Assembly (NCBI GenBank): GCA_001695595.3
Contig: MBPM02000059.1
Span: 124,001 to 188,000 of the forward strand
Origin: Plasmopara viticola
Lineage: Eukaryota > Oomycota > Peronosporomycetes > Peronosporales > Peronosporaceae
Length of the DNA: 64,000 nucleotides
Direction of reading: 5' to 3'
Under the pieces are notes generated by a model. That model searched no databases, had not been told where the DNA came from, and saw only the letters and a list, made by a program, of their open reading frames with translations. This document shows, piece by piece, positions 14,371 to 26,700 of this stretch. Made by a program: the position numbers and the translations under genes. How positions within the stretch are numbered: the first letter of the stretch is position 1; each line of letters begins with the position of its first letter.

Positions 14371-14586
14371 ATTACAAAAGCACGATCACAGGTGATGATA
14401 CAATCGGCTACGCGGGATCGAATCAGCAACTCAGCTACGCTCCATATACCAGGTCAGCCACGATCTATACGTATAAGTAAAGCATGACCTACTTGTGCAT
14501 TGCATTCTACTCGCGTACTTGATTATCCGCGATCTATCAGTTAAATAAGCACGGTATAAGTGCTCGTACAGGCGGAAGGGCGACCT
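14371..14586 (+). repeat. repeat A, left copy
   Basis: This block aligns with 35905-36103 on the same strand, sharing TTACAAAAGCACGAT, CGCTCCA.ATATA, a TACTCRCG..TTAGAT-like block and AGGCGRAAGGGCRACC. It lies about 1.5 kb upstream of the left START/FYVE gene, and its partner lies about 0.9 kb upstream of the right one. There is no open frame. Confidence 0.55.
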
Positions 14587-14589
14587 CTT

Positions 14590-15400
14590 TACGCGTGACA
14601 GTCAGGTGTTACCCATCGCACGTGTGTGAAAACTAAGTCGCACTTGCTCCAGGTGAGTCATCAGGATAGTTAGTCAATCTCCAAAAATAATCGGATTATC
14701 AGAGAATAATAAATATAAACAGGCTAAAGCATCTTGATAAAGACGAATTTTGTTCGAGTTACACAGGCAGCCGATCTCCTAGTGTATTTTTTGTCCCTCA
14801 TGATTATTCAGCAAACTGATCTTTACACAAAATTAAGACAGACCGCTTCTACTGGTTCCTTGACCCAGGTAAGTTGCTTCGGCTGATTTTTTTTAATTTA
14901 TTTCCACTTATAGCCAATAGGCTACCGATCACACCAACTATCGATCTTCATTTACTAAGCATAGCAAAAAATATTATGAAACATGTAATTGCCAGCCCCA
15001 AGTTTTGATACAATCAATGGATAGGTTGAGTGTCTAATAGAAAGAGTCTATACACACCCATAAATTTCTTATGCCCAATGGGCATGGGCACGCCGGTGTG
15101 TGGGCAGGAACAAGGAGGCGCTGGCATGGAGAATGGGTACGGCGTTCGCAAAAATCTACCCACTACAATTCTGTACAATCTACTGCATGGACCCTTTCAT
15201 CAATTTAGAATCGGGCCGCTCCCGCAATCCCTTGCGAACCGATCGCCTGAAATTCCTTTAAACATGAAAACATTTGGCCAAAAAAATAGAGCTCTTTTGC
15301 AAATAGTATCTTAGATCTATAGGGTTTCGTTTTTCGACAGAGCAGTACATGCTTTTAAGTCAGGTATTTTTACAAAAGAAGCTTTTGGATAGTAGTTGAA
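14590..15400. other. gene-free spacer
   Basis: No supported gene. A frame at 15030-15314 (94 codons) has no family resemblance. It covers a G-rich tract (around 15070-15120) built of GGGCAYGGGCAC-like units, and a similar tract occurs near 35570-35650. Confidence 0.4.
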
Positions 15401-15403
15401 TCA

Positions 15404-15520
15404 TCGGACGCATAGGTGGCACATTTACACCGACGATAGTGCAAGTATGCAGAGAGGAAGTAATACGAAAAAAGGTTTTGCTTCATAGTTTGTGATTTGT
15501 ATAATTTGCGCGAGCGATTC
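15404..15520 (+). repeat. repeat B, left copy
   Basis: This block aligns on the same strand with about 35229-35345. The shared core reads TCGGA, GC, CA, GGTG, CACAT, GACGA and GTGCAAG in order, followed by a weaker match around TTTATAA and GCGC. It sits between repeat A and the START/FYVE gene in both loci. Confidence 0.45.
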
Positions 15521-16106
15521 TAGACACTCGCATTGTTTCTGAAATCGACAATGAGATCAGCACTCGATACAGCGAGGCACAGCTGCTACCTCTAATTGCA
15601 ATTTTTCGTAAGTAAAAGAGTTTTTTTTTTAATATCTGCACATCGTTAGAATCGTCAATGTGTTGACTGACAATATCAATGTCGATCGGCATGCAGCTAA
15701 ATCACTTGGCTGCAATAACTTCCCTCGCATTTGTATTACAAAAATGTACCACCTCAGCCAACACACCGTTTTTTCTACCGTACAAGCAATGAGACCTTTT
15801 GTATTCAAAGCGACCACGACGCGGTCTCTTCGTTTGCAACGTCTTCATAACCGTACAGTGTTGCAGCCTCCGAACTTTTCATGCTTCCTACCGTTGGTAA
15901 TGCCGTTTATTTGAATGATTTGCTGCACTGTGAATAAAAATATAGTACCAAAGTCGGTGATTGCGTGCCGCAACCGCGTAGAAAAGACTTTAAGCTCCAA
16001 TTTCATACAGTAAGTAATCCACCCGGTGTTTGTCCTACATATCCTGAATGACCTACTTCATTTGACTGGGCAAATCCGTAGAGCGCCATGAACTGCTGCG
16101 TGTGAT

Positions 16107-17393
16107 GTGATGCTTTCAACGTCACCATTCGGCAAACAACGCATTGTCTGCAAGTACGATGGGTCGATTGAACGTCAAAGAGATCGATTTCCCTCTCTTG
16201 AAATCACACCCGACCGCAAGGAGAGCTTACTGGATGAGTTTTTTACAGTCGTGCGAAAGACACTGGAGCTACGTAGTGCCTTTGCGGCAGGTGGACGTCA
16301 ACTTGACACATCAGAATGGAAACTCGTGAAAACGGTTGATGACGTCCGTGCAAACCGTTCTCGACGCGCGCTTCATGGTGGGGCCGAGACCACAGCCTCT
16401 CGAGCTGATACATTGAGATCTTCTTCGTCCAACTTAAATTCCTACCAATTTGGTGCTGTCAATTCATTACCACCAGCTACATCAAGTAGTGAGCATAAAT
16501 GCCAAAAATCAAAGAAGACGCGACCACCTGCGATTGTAATTTCTGGCCTCATTGACGGAACGGCAGAAGACGCGGCGTTGGGTCTTCTCGCGGATACAGA
16601 GATCAATGCCAAGATGCGCGAATCATATCTTGGCACAGAGCTTGAAGATGCACGACTTCTTACTGTTTTGATGTGCCCGACACCTCAACACCCGCTCAGC
16701 TTCATTGGCTTGAAATGGGGACTTCAGTCGTACGGACGTTTCAGTCCAGCCCGCGACTTTGTGTACCTAGAAGGTTCTGGTTTGACCAAGGATTCCGAGG
16801 GGTTGGTCGTAACGTACGCAGTCCGTCAATCTGTTGACGTGTCGGATTTTCTCACATTGCCAACCTTACCCAATACTATCCGTGGCCATATGTCTGGGTG
16901 CCAGACGTTTGGGAATACGATTCCATCGGGCAAAACTAGCCATCGCGTTGCCGAGATGTTTTCGCAAGCGTATATTGAAATGGATGCCGGTTTTTCTGAT
17001 AATGTGGCAGCTGCCGCGTATGCTGAGAAGCTCATGGCTCTTGCTATTACGATGGAATGTGCCAATGGCCACAAACTTGCTTATTTGATGAAGCAAGCAA
17101 ATCAGCCGGTTCTTCCTGCAATTGAGAGTGTCACCGGTCGCATCACGTCGAATAATCATTGCTTCAATTGCTCACGTAGCTTGCACAAGTCTAGTACGCA
17201 CGTACTACAGCGTAGAGGCACGTGTCAGATTTGCCGTCGAACCTTTTGCAGCAAGTGTAGCTTGCACAAGAAGATTTGCGTCAGTCTTGGCAGTGCGATC
17301 CTGAAGAAATCTATGCTCTTCCGTCTCTCGGGTTTACTCGAGACAAAAGCAGTACCGGTTCGGGAGTTTGCTATTGACAAGTTATACCAATGA
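16107..17393 (+). CDS. START-like/FYVE-type zinc-finger protein (left paralogue)
   Basis: 428 codons if read from the first ATG. The middle (about residues 180-335) resembles the START-like lipid-binding region common in oomycete FYVE proteins, with a SPARDFVYLE motif. The C-terminus carries a cysteine cluster: C352-x2-C355, C373-x2-C376, C381-x2-C384 and C391. A canonical FYVE finger has four CxxC pairs; here the last is reduced to one cysteine, and I see no WxxD motif, so binding to phosphatidylinositol 3-phosphate is uncertain. The gene is near-identical in its core to 33732-34967 on the other strand. The ATG matching the paralogue's start is at 16159, but that frame closes at 16329 because of a one-base length difference around 16185-16205. 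The first 30 or so residues of this open frame therefore correspond to non-coding or other-frame sequence in the paralogue. It may still be expressed with a different N-terminus. Confidence 0.8.
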   Translation: MMLSTSPFGKQRIVCKYDGSIERQRDRFPSLEITPDRKESLLDEFFTVVRKTLELRSAFAAGGRQLDTSEWKLVKTVDDVRANRSRRALHGGAETTASRADTLRSSSSNLNSYQFGAVNSLPPATSSSEHKCQKSKKTRPPAIVISGLIDGTAEDAALGLLADTEINAKMRESYLGTELEDARLLTVLMCPTPQHPLSFIGLKWGLQSYGRFSPARDFVYLEGSGLTKDSEGLVVTYAVRQSVDVSDFLTLPTLPNTIRGHMSGCQTFGNTIPSGKTSHRVAEMFSQAYIEMDAGFSDNVAAAAYAEKLMALAITMECANGHKLAYLMKQANQPVLPAIESVTGRITSNNHCFNCSRSLHKSSTHVLQRRGTCQICRRTFCSKCSLHKKICVSLGSAILKKSMLFRLSGLLETKAVPVREFAIDKLYQ

Positions 17394-17399
17394 GTTTCC

Positions 17400-18290
17400 T
17401 GCCTCTAAAAAATTCTGGACTTTGTTTTTAGATGTGGCACTAATGTGGTAAGCACAGCTAGAACGCATTTAAAATCGTGGTGGACATTCTAGGCGCAAGA
17501 CATGCTTAAGCTACCCCAAGGCTCTCGTTCGTGTTCTGTGAACAAAGATTACTTATGGAGGTCGCATTTAAGAAAAACCATCGAATATATATAAGCAAGC
17601 GGATTAATTTGCAAGGAACTTAATTGAAAGCTGAAAACAAAGTGACAAGAGCAACTCGCTTAGTTGCTTGTGTTTTATCATCCTGACCTTTAAAGCACCG
17701 GCAATTTGATCAAGGCGCGACATTTACGCACTTCATGGTATAGGAATAAAAAAAGTGGTTGGTAAGTTGATATATGCCGATTTTACTGTCTATCGGTATA
17801 AAACCATATCTTTCTCAAGTTACGAGTTCGTTACTCTTCCGTAATTTAGAACCGAGGGATCGAACTATTTCATTTCCTGCACACAGCGGTCACGTTAATT
17901 ATTTACTCAGCTATAAGATGCCAACATGTCGATATAGTCACGACAAGTCTTGCACCTACTACGCCTTGGAGATATCTTGCAAAAGCAGTCGTCGGATGTA
18001 TGTTCGTGAGAGCCGTGACAACTCAAAACTTCGACAAGAGCCTAAGCTTCAGCGCACGCGCAAATTCTCTTAGGACTCATAAAGGCCGGCACTTAAGATG
18101 CACTATGTGGTTATAGGATGCCTTGAATGGGTTTCGTGCTAAAGGTGTAGCAACGATCTAAAAATTTGTGTGTCCATAACTTGCCCCTTACTGATTACGG
18201 AGAGACACAACAAAGGCAAAATTATCAGACATCAGGATATTTTGAAGATGAACGTACACGTGTCTAGTCGTCAACTAGTATTCTAGCTCT
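17400..18290. other. gene-free spacer
   Basis: No supported gene. The longest frame (17774-18073, 99 codons) has no recognisable domain and no counterpart beside the right START/FYVE gene. Similarity between the two START/FYVE loci stops at the stop codon. Confidence 0.45.
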
Positions 18291-18295
18291 TTACT

Positions 18296-18865
18296 GCTCG
18301 CCACTGCTCCTTTGACGTTGCCAGTCGACGCGCATCTTCCTTTGGTATAGAAATAGCTCTCGTATTCATGTCGATTGTAGATATGTAAACGAAGTTTGTT
18401 ATTTTTTAGCATCAACGGCCAATTCTGATATGAGGAATTGAGGGAAAACAAATCTTTAAATTATCGCGTTGATGCTGGCTCTGATGAGTGAAATTCGAGA
18501 TCAAATCGTCCATCTTGATGTCAAAAGACTGTGACGCTAGTCGAACAAGACATTGATTTGCACGATCTGGTGTTTCTTTCGAGCATCTGCGTCTAGACGG
18601 CGTGCTTTTATCGTTTATTGCACTCGAAGGATGTTCAATTCTATGTCGATGTCTTCTTGAGCAAAAGGATCCAATGACCGATTGGTCAACTAAGTCAAAA
18701 TTTTAAATTTTCGTGCGCCAGTTTCGTTTCGGGTCATTGAAAAGGTAGAGGAGATATCGTTGATACACTGCATCGTAAGGGGCCTAATCTTGTTGCGTTC
18801 TAAGATCAAGTCAAAAGCGATTGCAGTTTCTTGCTTAAGACCAGAGCGGCGAAAAGTCGTTTCAT
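18296..18865 (-). pseudogene. broken 5' fragment of the Sfi1-like gene
   Basis: This is a diverged copy of the first ~250 codons of the Sfi1-like gene at 23718-32435, on the same strand. The start codon (18863-18865) and first ~16 codons (MKRL..ALV..KLQS) are kept. About 170 bases, covering parent codons ~17-72, are then missing, and frameshifts and stops follow. Recognisable remnants are LILERNKI, matching parent LIFERNKI, and the block around ARKFKI. The match ends near 18296, corresponding to 31687 in the parent, so none of the tryptophan-rich repeats is present. Confidence 0.75.
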
Positions 18866-19220
18866 TCAAATTTATCTGTTTTATTGTCACTTATTCATTC
18901 GTCTCGCGCTTGCAGCTGAACGGCGTAGCAGCGTATAATTTTGCCCTTATTGTGTCTCTCCATGATCAGTTAGGGGCAATTCAGGGATACATTTAATCGA
19001 ATATCGTTGCTGCACCTATAGCACGAAATCCATTTAGGGCAACCTATAACTAGATACCGCATCTTGAATGCATATCTTAAAGATTTTGCGCGTGCTTTGA
19101 AGCTTCGGCTCTAGTGGAAGATTTAGGTCGTCACGGCTCTTACGAGAGTCCATCAAATGACTGCTTTTCCTATTCATCTCCTAGACGTAGTAGCTGCAAG
19201 AGGGATTCGGTCTTGTCATG
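18866..19220 (-). repeat. duplicated upstream region of the Sfi1-like gene
   Basis: This stretch aligns with about 32436-32870, the region upstream of the intact Sfi1-like gene. Shared blocks include AGCTGAAYGGC.T.GCAGC, GGCAA.CTAT and ATGACTGCTTTTCCTAT. It shows that the duplication covered the promoter as well as the 5' coding end. Confidence 0.6.
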
Positions 19221-19519
19221 ACTATATTGACTTTGGCTGAGTAATAAATTAACGTGAAGATGGCTGACCAAATTTAGGCCACTGTGTACAGAAAGTGGAA
19301 TAGGTGCGACCCAGTTACAAAATTAATTTACGCAAGTGCCTTTGTAGTAACGACTCACGCAAGGTTAATTTTAAACCGATAGACAGTAAGATGGACTTCA
19401 AACAAGTATACTTTGATTTATCCTATACCATGAGTGTGAGCTCTGTCGGATATTAATACATGGGTGAAAAAATTACGTTGCCTGTAATAAACCCAAGCGC
19501 TCTTCTATATCTTTATATC

Positions 19520-21300
19520 GAAAAGCACTGTACGATCGTTTGGGTGCTAAACTGGATGAAAATCAAGCATTCAAATATGATCTTAACGCATTGGAAGCCA
19601 CAACAAGGGCTAATGACCTTTTAGGTCGAATTACTTTAGTCCATGATGGCTTTAAGATATGCAAGAAGAGGTTGCCCAATGGCAGTTCAATCTCGAACTT
19701 CGCCGCGAGGAGGCCGAGGAAACATGCCTTGAAAGTACTCCCGCTACCACATTACATTTTCAACAACCCCAGTTGCTTTGCTTCACGATGTGAAAAAAAT
19801 GGCTCGTCTTGAACTCTTTGAGTACATCGACTCTTTTTTACTTAACCGAGCGCCCTTTGTTTGAGAGCTCTGAGAGAAATGTTTTTTTTCGAATCTGAAC
19901 CTATTCATCGTGGAAGAACGAAAATGATTATGTGAATTTTGGCTTATTTTTCCCGGGCACAAAAAAAAGTAACAAAAGTGAGATAGGAGTGATGGAACTA
20001 GACCCAAAATGTGACGACATAAAAACCTCGATGGCTAAATAACACATTAAGAATTTCAAAGCTACAATCTGTCGAGCCTCAGTCGACGTTTTTCGCACTA
20101 AAGTATCGTTTACCAGAATTGCGATGGATGAGGTGTTCATGCGTCTCCTGTCGCTAACTGCTGATTTGAAGAGTGGAATGCTATTATTATTGGACCAAAT
20201 TGCGGGATCGTCAGCCCTCGTGTGCCGAAATCATTGGTGTCCATTACTCCGACAACCACTTTCATCATCTGCGAAGCCCATACACAAGAGCTTTTTTTCA
20301 CAGTGGATAACATAGAGGGGATGTGTACGAAGGTACACGTTGTGGTTTGGATACTGATTTGTATAATTGATCCTGCTGAGAATTGAATCCTTTTAAAATA
20401 CTTCAGTATGAATTGATATCAATCCTGACTGTTGTGCTCGAAGTGCTGCCATCCTGTTAAGGCTCCTATTAACAGAAAATCAACTCTTATAAAAAAGGTT
20501 GGACTAACTAAGTGGCTCGCTACATCTCTTAATAAGACACAAAATGCATCCACAAATAAAATATACACAGAAAGTAGATTGGGTCATTACGATGACAAGA
20601 CAGAAAGCAAAGAAAGTCGCAGGTTGGTCGCGTCATTTTAAAATGGCCGAGCAAACTACAAAGAAGAATGCTTTAGATTCCAAAGGAGCCTTTGCACCAA
20701 AAAACGTCTCTCCACCTAAGGCTGCGCTTATCACAAAGATTGCACCAGCAGCAAAGGCTGCGCCTGCCACAAAAGCCGAGCCTGTGCCGTGGGCGTCGAG
20801 TTGAGAAAGCTCGCTTACCAACAAGACGTAAGAATCTCTCAATCCACCTCGGCAGTATATGCGTACCTACCATGCTTCCACTGAGACATATCCACCTTTG
20901 GGCAATCAATACAAGAAGGAGTACCGCGTGCGTTATATCAAAAATCCGTTAAGTTTCTCGCCTGCTTGGGCAAAAAAGTGGCTCAGGCTATCAACAACGC
21001 CACCAAAGCAAATTTATAGTCCCAGGGTATGTCCCAAAAAACGTAAACTTGTCATCGGTCTCACCGGCCGCGCGAAAGTTCTTTCCTGTACTGATAGGAT
21101 TGTCCATTATTTTAGAGGTAGTGGTTCGACCTGAGATGGCTATGTTGATATTGACCGAACTTGAGGGCAGTAAGAAACGACAGCCCTCGGCACATTACTC
21201 GTATGTCGAAGTCACTAACGGAAAGGGCGAGAAGCTATATGACTCGTCCACTGACGCAAGTCGCCACCTAGTGAGATTGCAACTCGATGAGGACTGACAT
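19520..21300 (+). pseudogene. unit X, left arm of an inverted repeat (degraded coding unit, function unknown)
   Basis: This arm aligns with the reverse complement of 22220-23735 over nearly its whole length, with many substitutions and small gaps. Parallel frames on this strand and on the opposite strand of the other arm encode similar peptides. One segment reads KAKK.AGWSR followed by a Lys/Ala/Pro-rich stretch (20604-20802, with AAPATKAEPVPW at its end). A later segment reads LSSVSPA, then FPV, then RPEM.MLI.TE (21046-21297). Stops and frame changes interrupt both arms, so neither is an intact gene. I do not recognise the protein family. The outer end corresponds to the 3' end of the Sfi1-like gene in the other locus. 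Confidence 0.6.
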
Positions 21301-21660
21301 GAGCGATTGAACGGGACTACTTCAGGTATAACTTATGCCACCTAAAGTTTTGACATTCCATATGTTTAAGTCTATACAAATAATGCGTTCTTAAGAAAGA
21401 CTCTAATTACGCCTCGCTTACGGGAAATCGGCAGCATGACCGTCCTTCTCATAGAACAATGGTTGCTTGAGGGCTTTTTTTAAATGCGAGGCTGGAGTAT
21501 GAATAGTGCTCTCTGACCGTCAAGGTCAGCAACACCTATGTGTGGGGTATAGACGCATTCATGAACGCCTAAATCTTCTTGTGAAGTGGCACGACTATTG
21601 CGCTTTACAGAACTTGGTTGAGCCGCTGAAATGGCTTCAAAACAAATGTCTAAGAGCCTT
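21300..21660 (+). repeat. interspersed repeat R, copy 3 (in the loop between the X arms)
   Basis: The first part (21300-21470) aligns with 3055-3240 and the second (21500-21660) with 5140-5300, so this copy joins segments seen separately in copies 1 and 2. It lies just inside the inner end of the left X arm. No intact frame is present. Confidence 0.55.
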
Positions 21661-22219
21661 TGAGATCTATAATAAACAGCAGCGGTTCTTATTGTCTAAG
21701 TCACCTTCTTTTGTTCGAGCATTGGGGTACGGTAGGTACGACGCCATATTAATGGTCAACTTTTTAACTCCCATTGCCTAGCTTGGCATTATGCTGAAGT
21801 TGAGACACCAACGAAGATGAGACGCTTTTGACACAACTAGTGGGGGAATGTGAACTTCTTCATCTAATGTGGTTGGATTTCAGGTTGCAGCACCCTCCAG
21901 ACTCATTTGATTCTAGAATAGAATTTTCAGCTGACCTGTGGTGATAACGGAACACAGAAGTATCCCTTTATCGGATGCAAGCCATCCTTGTCATAAGAAT
22001 AGTCACGACACCAAAGCAACTTTTAGTGAGATGATGCGGTGCCGAAAGCACGCATAGCCGCCGTGAGATCGCACTGAGTCATTGACTCCTTTGAGCCTAG
22101 AATCGATCAAAGATGTCACATTGGTAGTCACCGAAGAGCCATTGCGGCACGCCAAGCAAATTCTGTTCGGCATCATGACATGCATCGATCTTTTGGCTGA
22201 CCAGAGAGTAAGTAGACTA
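21661..22219. other. spacer between the inverted X arms
   Basis: The remainder of the central loop. I see no supported gene and no match to either arm. Confidence 0.4.
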
Positions 22220-23735
22220 CTCACTCAATGGCGCCTAGTGTCAGTGGACATTTAATACAGCTTCTCGTCTTCTGCGCTTGTGATTTCGACATTCGAGTGC
22301 GAGGGCTGCTATTTATGAGTATTCTCTCTTCCCCCTGGTCCCCAATTTCGGTGACTATCAACATAGGTGTTTCAGGTCGAATCGTTGCTCCAAAAATGAA
22401 AAAATTTCCTATCTTTACAGGGAAGGCCATTTGCATGGCCGGTGAGACTGACGACAAGATTTCACCTCTCAAGGCATACCTTAGAGCTATGAATTTGCTA
22501 TGAGGGCGTTGTCAATAACCTGAACCACTTTCATAGCTCTAGCGGGCAAGATTCCCGACGAGCGTTTGATCGCATTGATCGCCAGAAAGCGGAAATGTCT
22601 GCAGGGAAAGGATAGTAGGCACACGTTTACTGCCGCGGTGGATTGGGATATTCTCTCAGCCTTTCTATCTTCAACGGCTAGTTGGCGGGCGAGCCTCATC
22701 AACTCGCTGCCCACTGCACAGGTTCAGCTTTTGTGTCAGACGCACCCTTTGTTGCTAGTGCAACCGTTTTAACAAGTGCAGGCTTAGGTGAAGATGCTTC
22801 CTTTGGTGCAGAGGTTTCTTTGGAATCCAAAGTACTTTTTTATGAAAGTGGCCTGGCTATTTTGAGATCGCGCGACCAACCTGCAGCTTTCTTGGCTTTC
22901 TGTATTGCCGTAATGATCAAACCTACTTTTCGTGTAAGTACTACAGAGTTTGTGATAATAATCATTCCTATCCTAGTAATTGCAATCCAAGTCTTATGGA
23001 GGGATGTAGCGGACCACTAAATGAACTCTAGCTTTTGTGTCAAAAATTGGTTTTTCATCAAAATGAGCCTTAATACTTGAATACGACAGTCAGTATTGAT
23101 ATCAATTCATACTAAAGCATTCAAAAGGATCCAATTCTCGGCAGGATCAAATGATGTTTTATACAAATCAGGATTCAAACCACATCCCAAATTTTGAGCG
23201 AAATACATTCCTACACGTCCCTTTTTATGCAATACACTTTGTAGCCGGGCTCCGTTTGATGAAGTGGCTGTCAGAGTGGTGGGCACCAATGATACCGGCA
23301 CGCGAGGGCTGAAGCTTTTGCAATCAAGCCCAACAAAATTGGCATTCCAGCACTCAGATCAGCAAGCAGCGATTGAGTCTCGACAAAGTGTAACTTTGTA
23401 ACTCTTAATGCGCTAAAAGCCATCAAGGTTTTTGTGTCGTCGCATCTTTTAACTTACTTTTTACTCTTATCCTTTTTGTTGGAGAGAATGGGCCAAAATT
23501 TAATCTTTCGATTTCGTTTCTTCAAATAAATAGGTTTAGCTTCGACTTTTTTTGCAGCATTCAAACAAGATCTTAATAGTAATTCAGTTATTGCTTGATT
23601 TGCAATTTTAGCTCTTAATACCGTCACTTCTATCACAAACCCCAGTAATTCTTTCCAAACTGGCCTCAAGCATTGTCGTATGCAAATGCCGCTGGTCATA
23701 CAAAACTCGGTACCAAATCATTTGGATGTAATCAT
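22220..23735 (-). pseudogene. unit X, right arm of an inverted repeat (degraded coding unit, function unknown)
   Basis: On the minus strand the order of peptide segments mirrors the left arm: LEASLERIT (near 23640), AKKVEAKPIYLKK (about 23500-23540), LLADLSAGMPILLGLIAKA (about 23320-23380), SLVPTTLTATSS.GARL with DPAENWILL (23107-23301), AIQKAKKAAGWSR with a Lys/Ala/Pro-rich stretch ending TKAEPVQW (about 22710-22910), and LSSVSPA with RPETPMLIVTE (22221-22472). Frame changes and stops between segments mean it is not intact as one frame, unless several introns are involved. Its outer end reaches the stop codon of the Sfi1-like gene (23718), so it lies directly downstream of, or marginally overlaps, that gene. 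No family is recognised. Confidence 0.55.
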
Positions 23736-26700
23736 TTGACGTTCGTGTAGGGCGCAAGGCTTGGTAGCATCTTTCCAGGCCAATGTATACGTTTGCCAGT
23801 AGAAAAAAACGACACTTTTGATGTGCTGCGAGTGCTGCATTGTACCGTTCCTTAGCTTTTGCCTTCTTCGTTGTCGACCACGAGTCCATCGTAGCCAATA
23901 GACGAATATCTTCTTTGCTATCTTATGCTCTCGCTTTAGGACTACGGCTTCACATTGACGTTTGAGACTAAACATCCGTCTCCACGATTGAAATACACGC
24001 TGTAGGACGCGCTGATTCGCCACCGACTCGAGCTTATTGACACAAGAGAGCAACACCAATTGCCTCTCACGTTCTTTCTTGACCCTTGCTTGCCAAGTTC
24101 TCAAGCTATTGCGGCCCATCACTCGTCTACTGAAACGAGCTGCCTGTTTGAAATGCTCGTAGCGCTGCTGTTGACTTGCCACCGTTCTTTGCTTCCACCA
24201 TCGCCAAATCTTTTGTAATAGACGCAGTCGAACGTGCATTGCAGCCAGTCGCGCTCCTTGTCGCGCAACAACGAAGTGGTGCCATTGCAAGAATCCTTGA
24301 TAAGTTGTTTTCGTAGCTATTTGGAGTTTAAAAGTCTTGCACACTTGTCGCCAATATTGATGTTTTATTGCAACTTGCTGCCACAAAAAAATAATCGTTT
24401 TCGCTTTTGCTCGTTGTAAAATGGTATAAAAACGCATTGCCATGGCATTTTTGACGGCAAATTGCCACGATTGCATGTGCTTTTGCAACACAAAGCGTTG
24501 GTAAAGGCAACGCAAATGTCGCGTTCGACTAAAACCTCGCCAACGCATTATTGCTCGACGTCCCCGAAAAACACGAAGCTTCGTGTAGATACGTTCGTCT
24601 TGGATTCGATGTTGCCTCACACATTGTGTGTACTGTCGCCATCTCTTTCGCACGATGGTACGAATGTAAAACATTGCTGCAGTCTGCAAGGCAAACTTTT
24701 TCGTACTTTGAATCGCCACTTGGTGTCGCCAATGTCTCCACACGTGTCTTCGTCGCACTTTTAGCCTTTTTTGATAAAAATTGCCAACGGCAAATCGTTG
24801 CCACTTTTGCTTAAGGGTCGAGCTTCTCCACTCGGTAAAATGCCGTCGTGTCTTTTTAAAAGAAACAACTGCAAAAAAATGTGTGATTTTCTTTTCCAAA
24901 TGACAGCTTTGGCTCCATCGAGTGATAACTTTTGCAAGGAAAGTATCATACCGTCGCTTTGTGTAATACTCAATACGTTTTGCCCCCTGCTGGCGAGCTC
25001 GGAGCTTCCGAGTGGTACGACGTAAGTAAAATATTCGCATCTGCAAAGTTATCGACTCAATCTTTCGACTTTTTTTAGTCATAATCTGCCGATAATCGTA
25101 ACACCAGTAAACCCAAAATTTCATTAGTAACCGAGCTCGGTAGTACGCATTCAAACTCATTTGAAGGTGACGCGACTCCCTTGTGTAAAATAGCCACGCG
25201 TGCCAATGTCGCGAAAGTTGTCGCCGTTCTCGTCGCAGTGTCGTGGTAGCCACTAAAACCTCCGTATTTCGATCACGAAGACGAGCTTTCTGGCGTTGTT
25301 TCACATGAGCTACAAGGTGAGCCCACGCCTGAAAAGTTGACAAAGCAAAAAGTTCTTGACGCCGCCGTGTCAACTTACTTACGATCAACTGGTTTTGACG
25401 GATAGAGTATGCAACTTGTTGCCACAAGCTCAAGTGAGTTTGCAACTTACGCATACGGTAAAAGAGATGAGCGTGATAGAGTTGTCTCCACCACTGCCAC
25501 GCTATTGGCAGCTCAAAACTCACGTCAAGTTGTTGGAAACAACGAGCTTTCTGACTTAATGCCTCGCCTAAAGCCACAAATTGACGGTGGAAAATCGTGT
25601 TGCCAGCCGTGACGTGTAACTTGCTCTGCCCATTGTCAATACCAGTAGGCGGAGCTCGAGTCTGTACCGGTACCGAATCCGCACTCACCAACTGCAACGT
25701 TGCCAAACGGTTACAGTACGCTGTAAATCGTTTCCATAATCGAAAGCGATAGAGTACCCGAATACGTCCTGCAACCCTTAAAAGCAGGTTACGACCTGTT
25801 CGCTCCTTAAGACTCACTCGTTTCCACCCTAAAAAACTTGTTTTCCTCCGCTCCAACCACTGTCTCCTTGCAACATTCACTTGGAAATGTCGAACCTGTT
25901 GCTTGACACCGACAGCTTGACGCCACGACAGCACACTCGCCTTGAGTCGACGCTCGTCCCGAGCCTTCTCCACTCGCTTCTTGTTCTTGCATTCCACGTA
26001 CCGTTGCCAACCCGTCAGTACCCTCGTCAACACGTAAAGCCGATAGAAACCATAAGCACGTTTTGTAGCCAGCACTTGAGTCACGACCAGTTGCCACGCT
26101 TTGAAAAGCCGATACTTTTGCTCCCGTGTTTGCGTCACTAAAGCTTGGGCAACGACTCGTCGCCACACGCGACGCTGAGTGGCAAATCCACGCCACGCAC
26201 GTACCCTCTTTCTTTGCATGCACCTCGTCATTCCTTGTGCCAAAGCATCGAGCGTTTGCCGTCGAAGTCTCCGTCGTGTGGCCGTGTGGACCCATTCGAG
26301 AAAGTATTTTCGATACCTTTGATACGACCAAAGAGCGTGTGCGAGCATCTTTTCATGCCACGTTTGCCGTTGCCTCTTGCACGAGACTAAAAGTCTTCGA
26401 ACGGCTCGACGTTGATAGTAATTGTGCATGCGGCTATCCGCTCGACACGTTTGAGCTTTTATCCGACGATGCGCCTCCGCAAACTGTTGCCACTGGTGCC
26501 AAACGTGCTGAAGCAAGTGCGTGCGTGCAAAGACAATCGACACGTGGTGCCTGGCATTCCCACGCTTGCGTCTTGTCCAGTACCAAACCCAGTGGCTGAA
26601 ACATTGACGTTGAAGCCGCTTGACCGTGGTAGCTTGACAATGCCTTTGCATCGTCTGAAAGCGTCGAGACAATGCGTGGACACGGCGCCAGGACGTCCAC

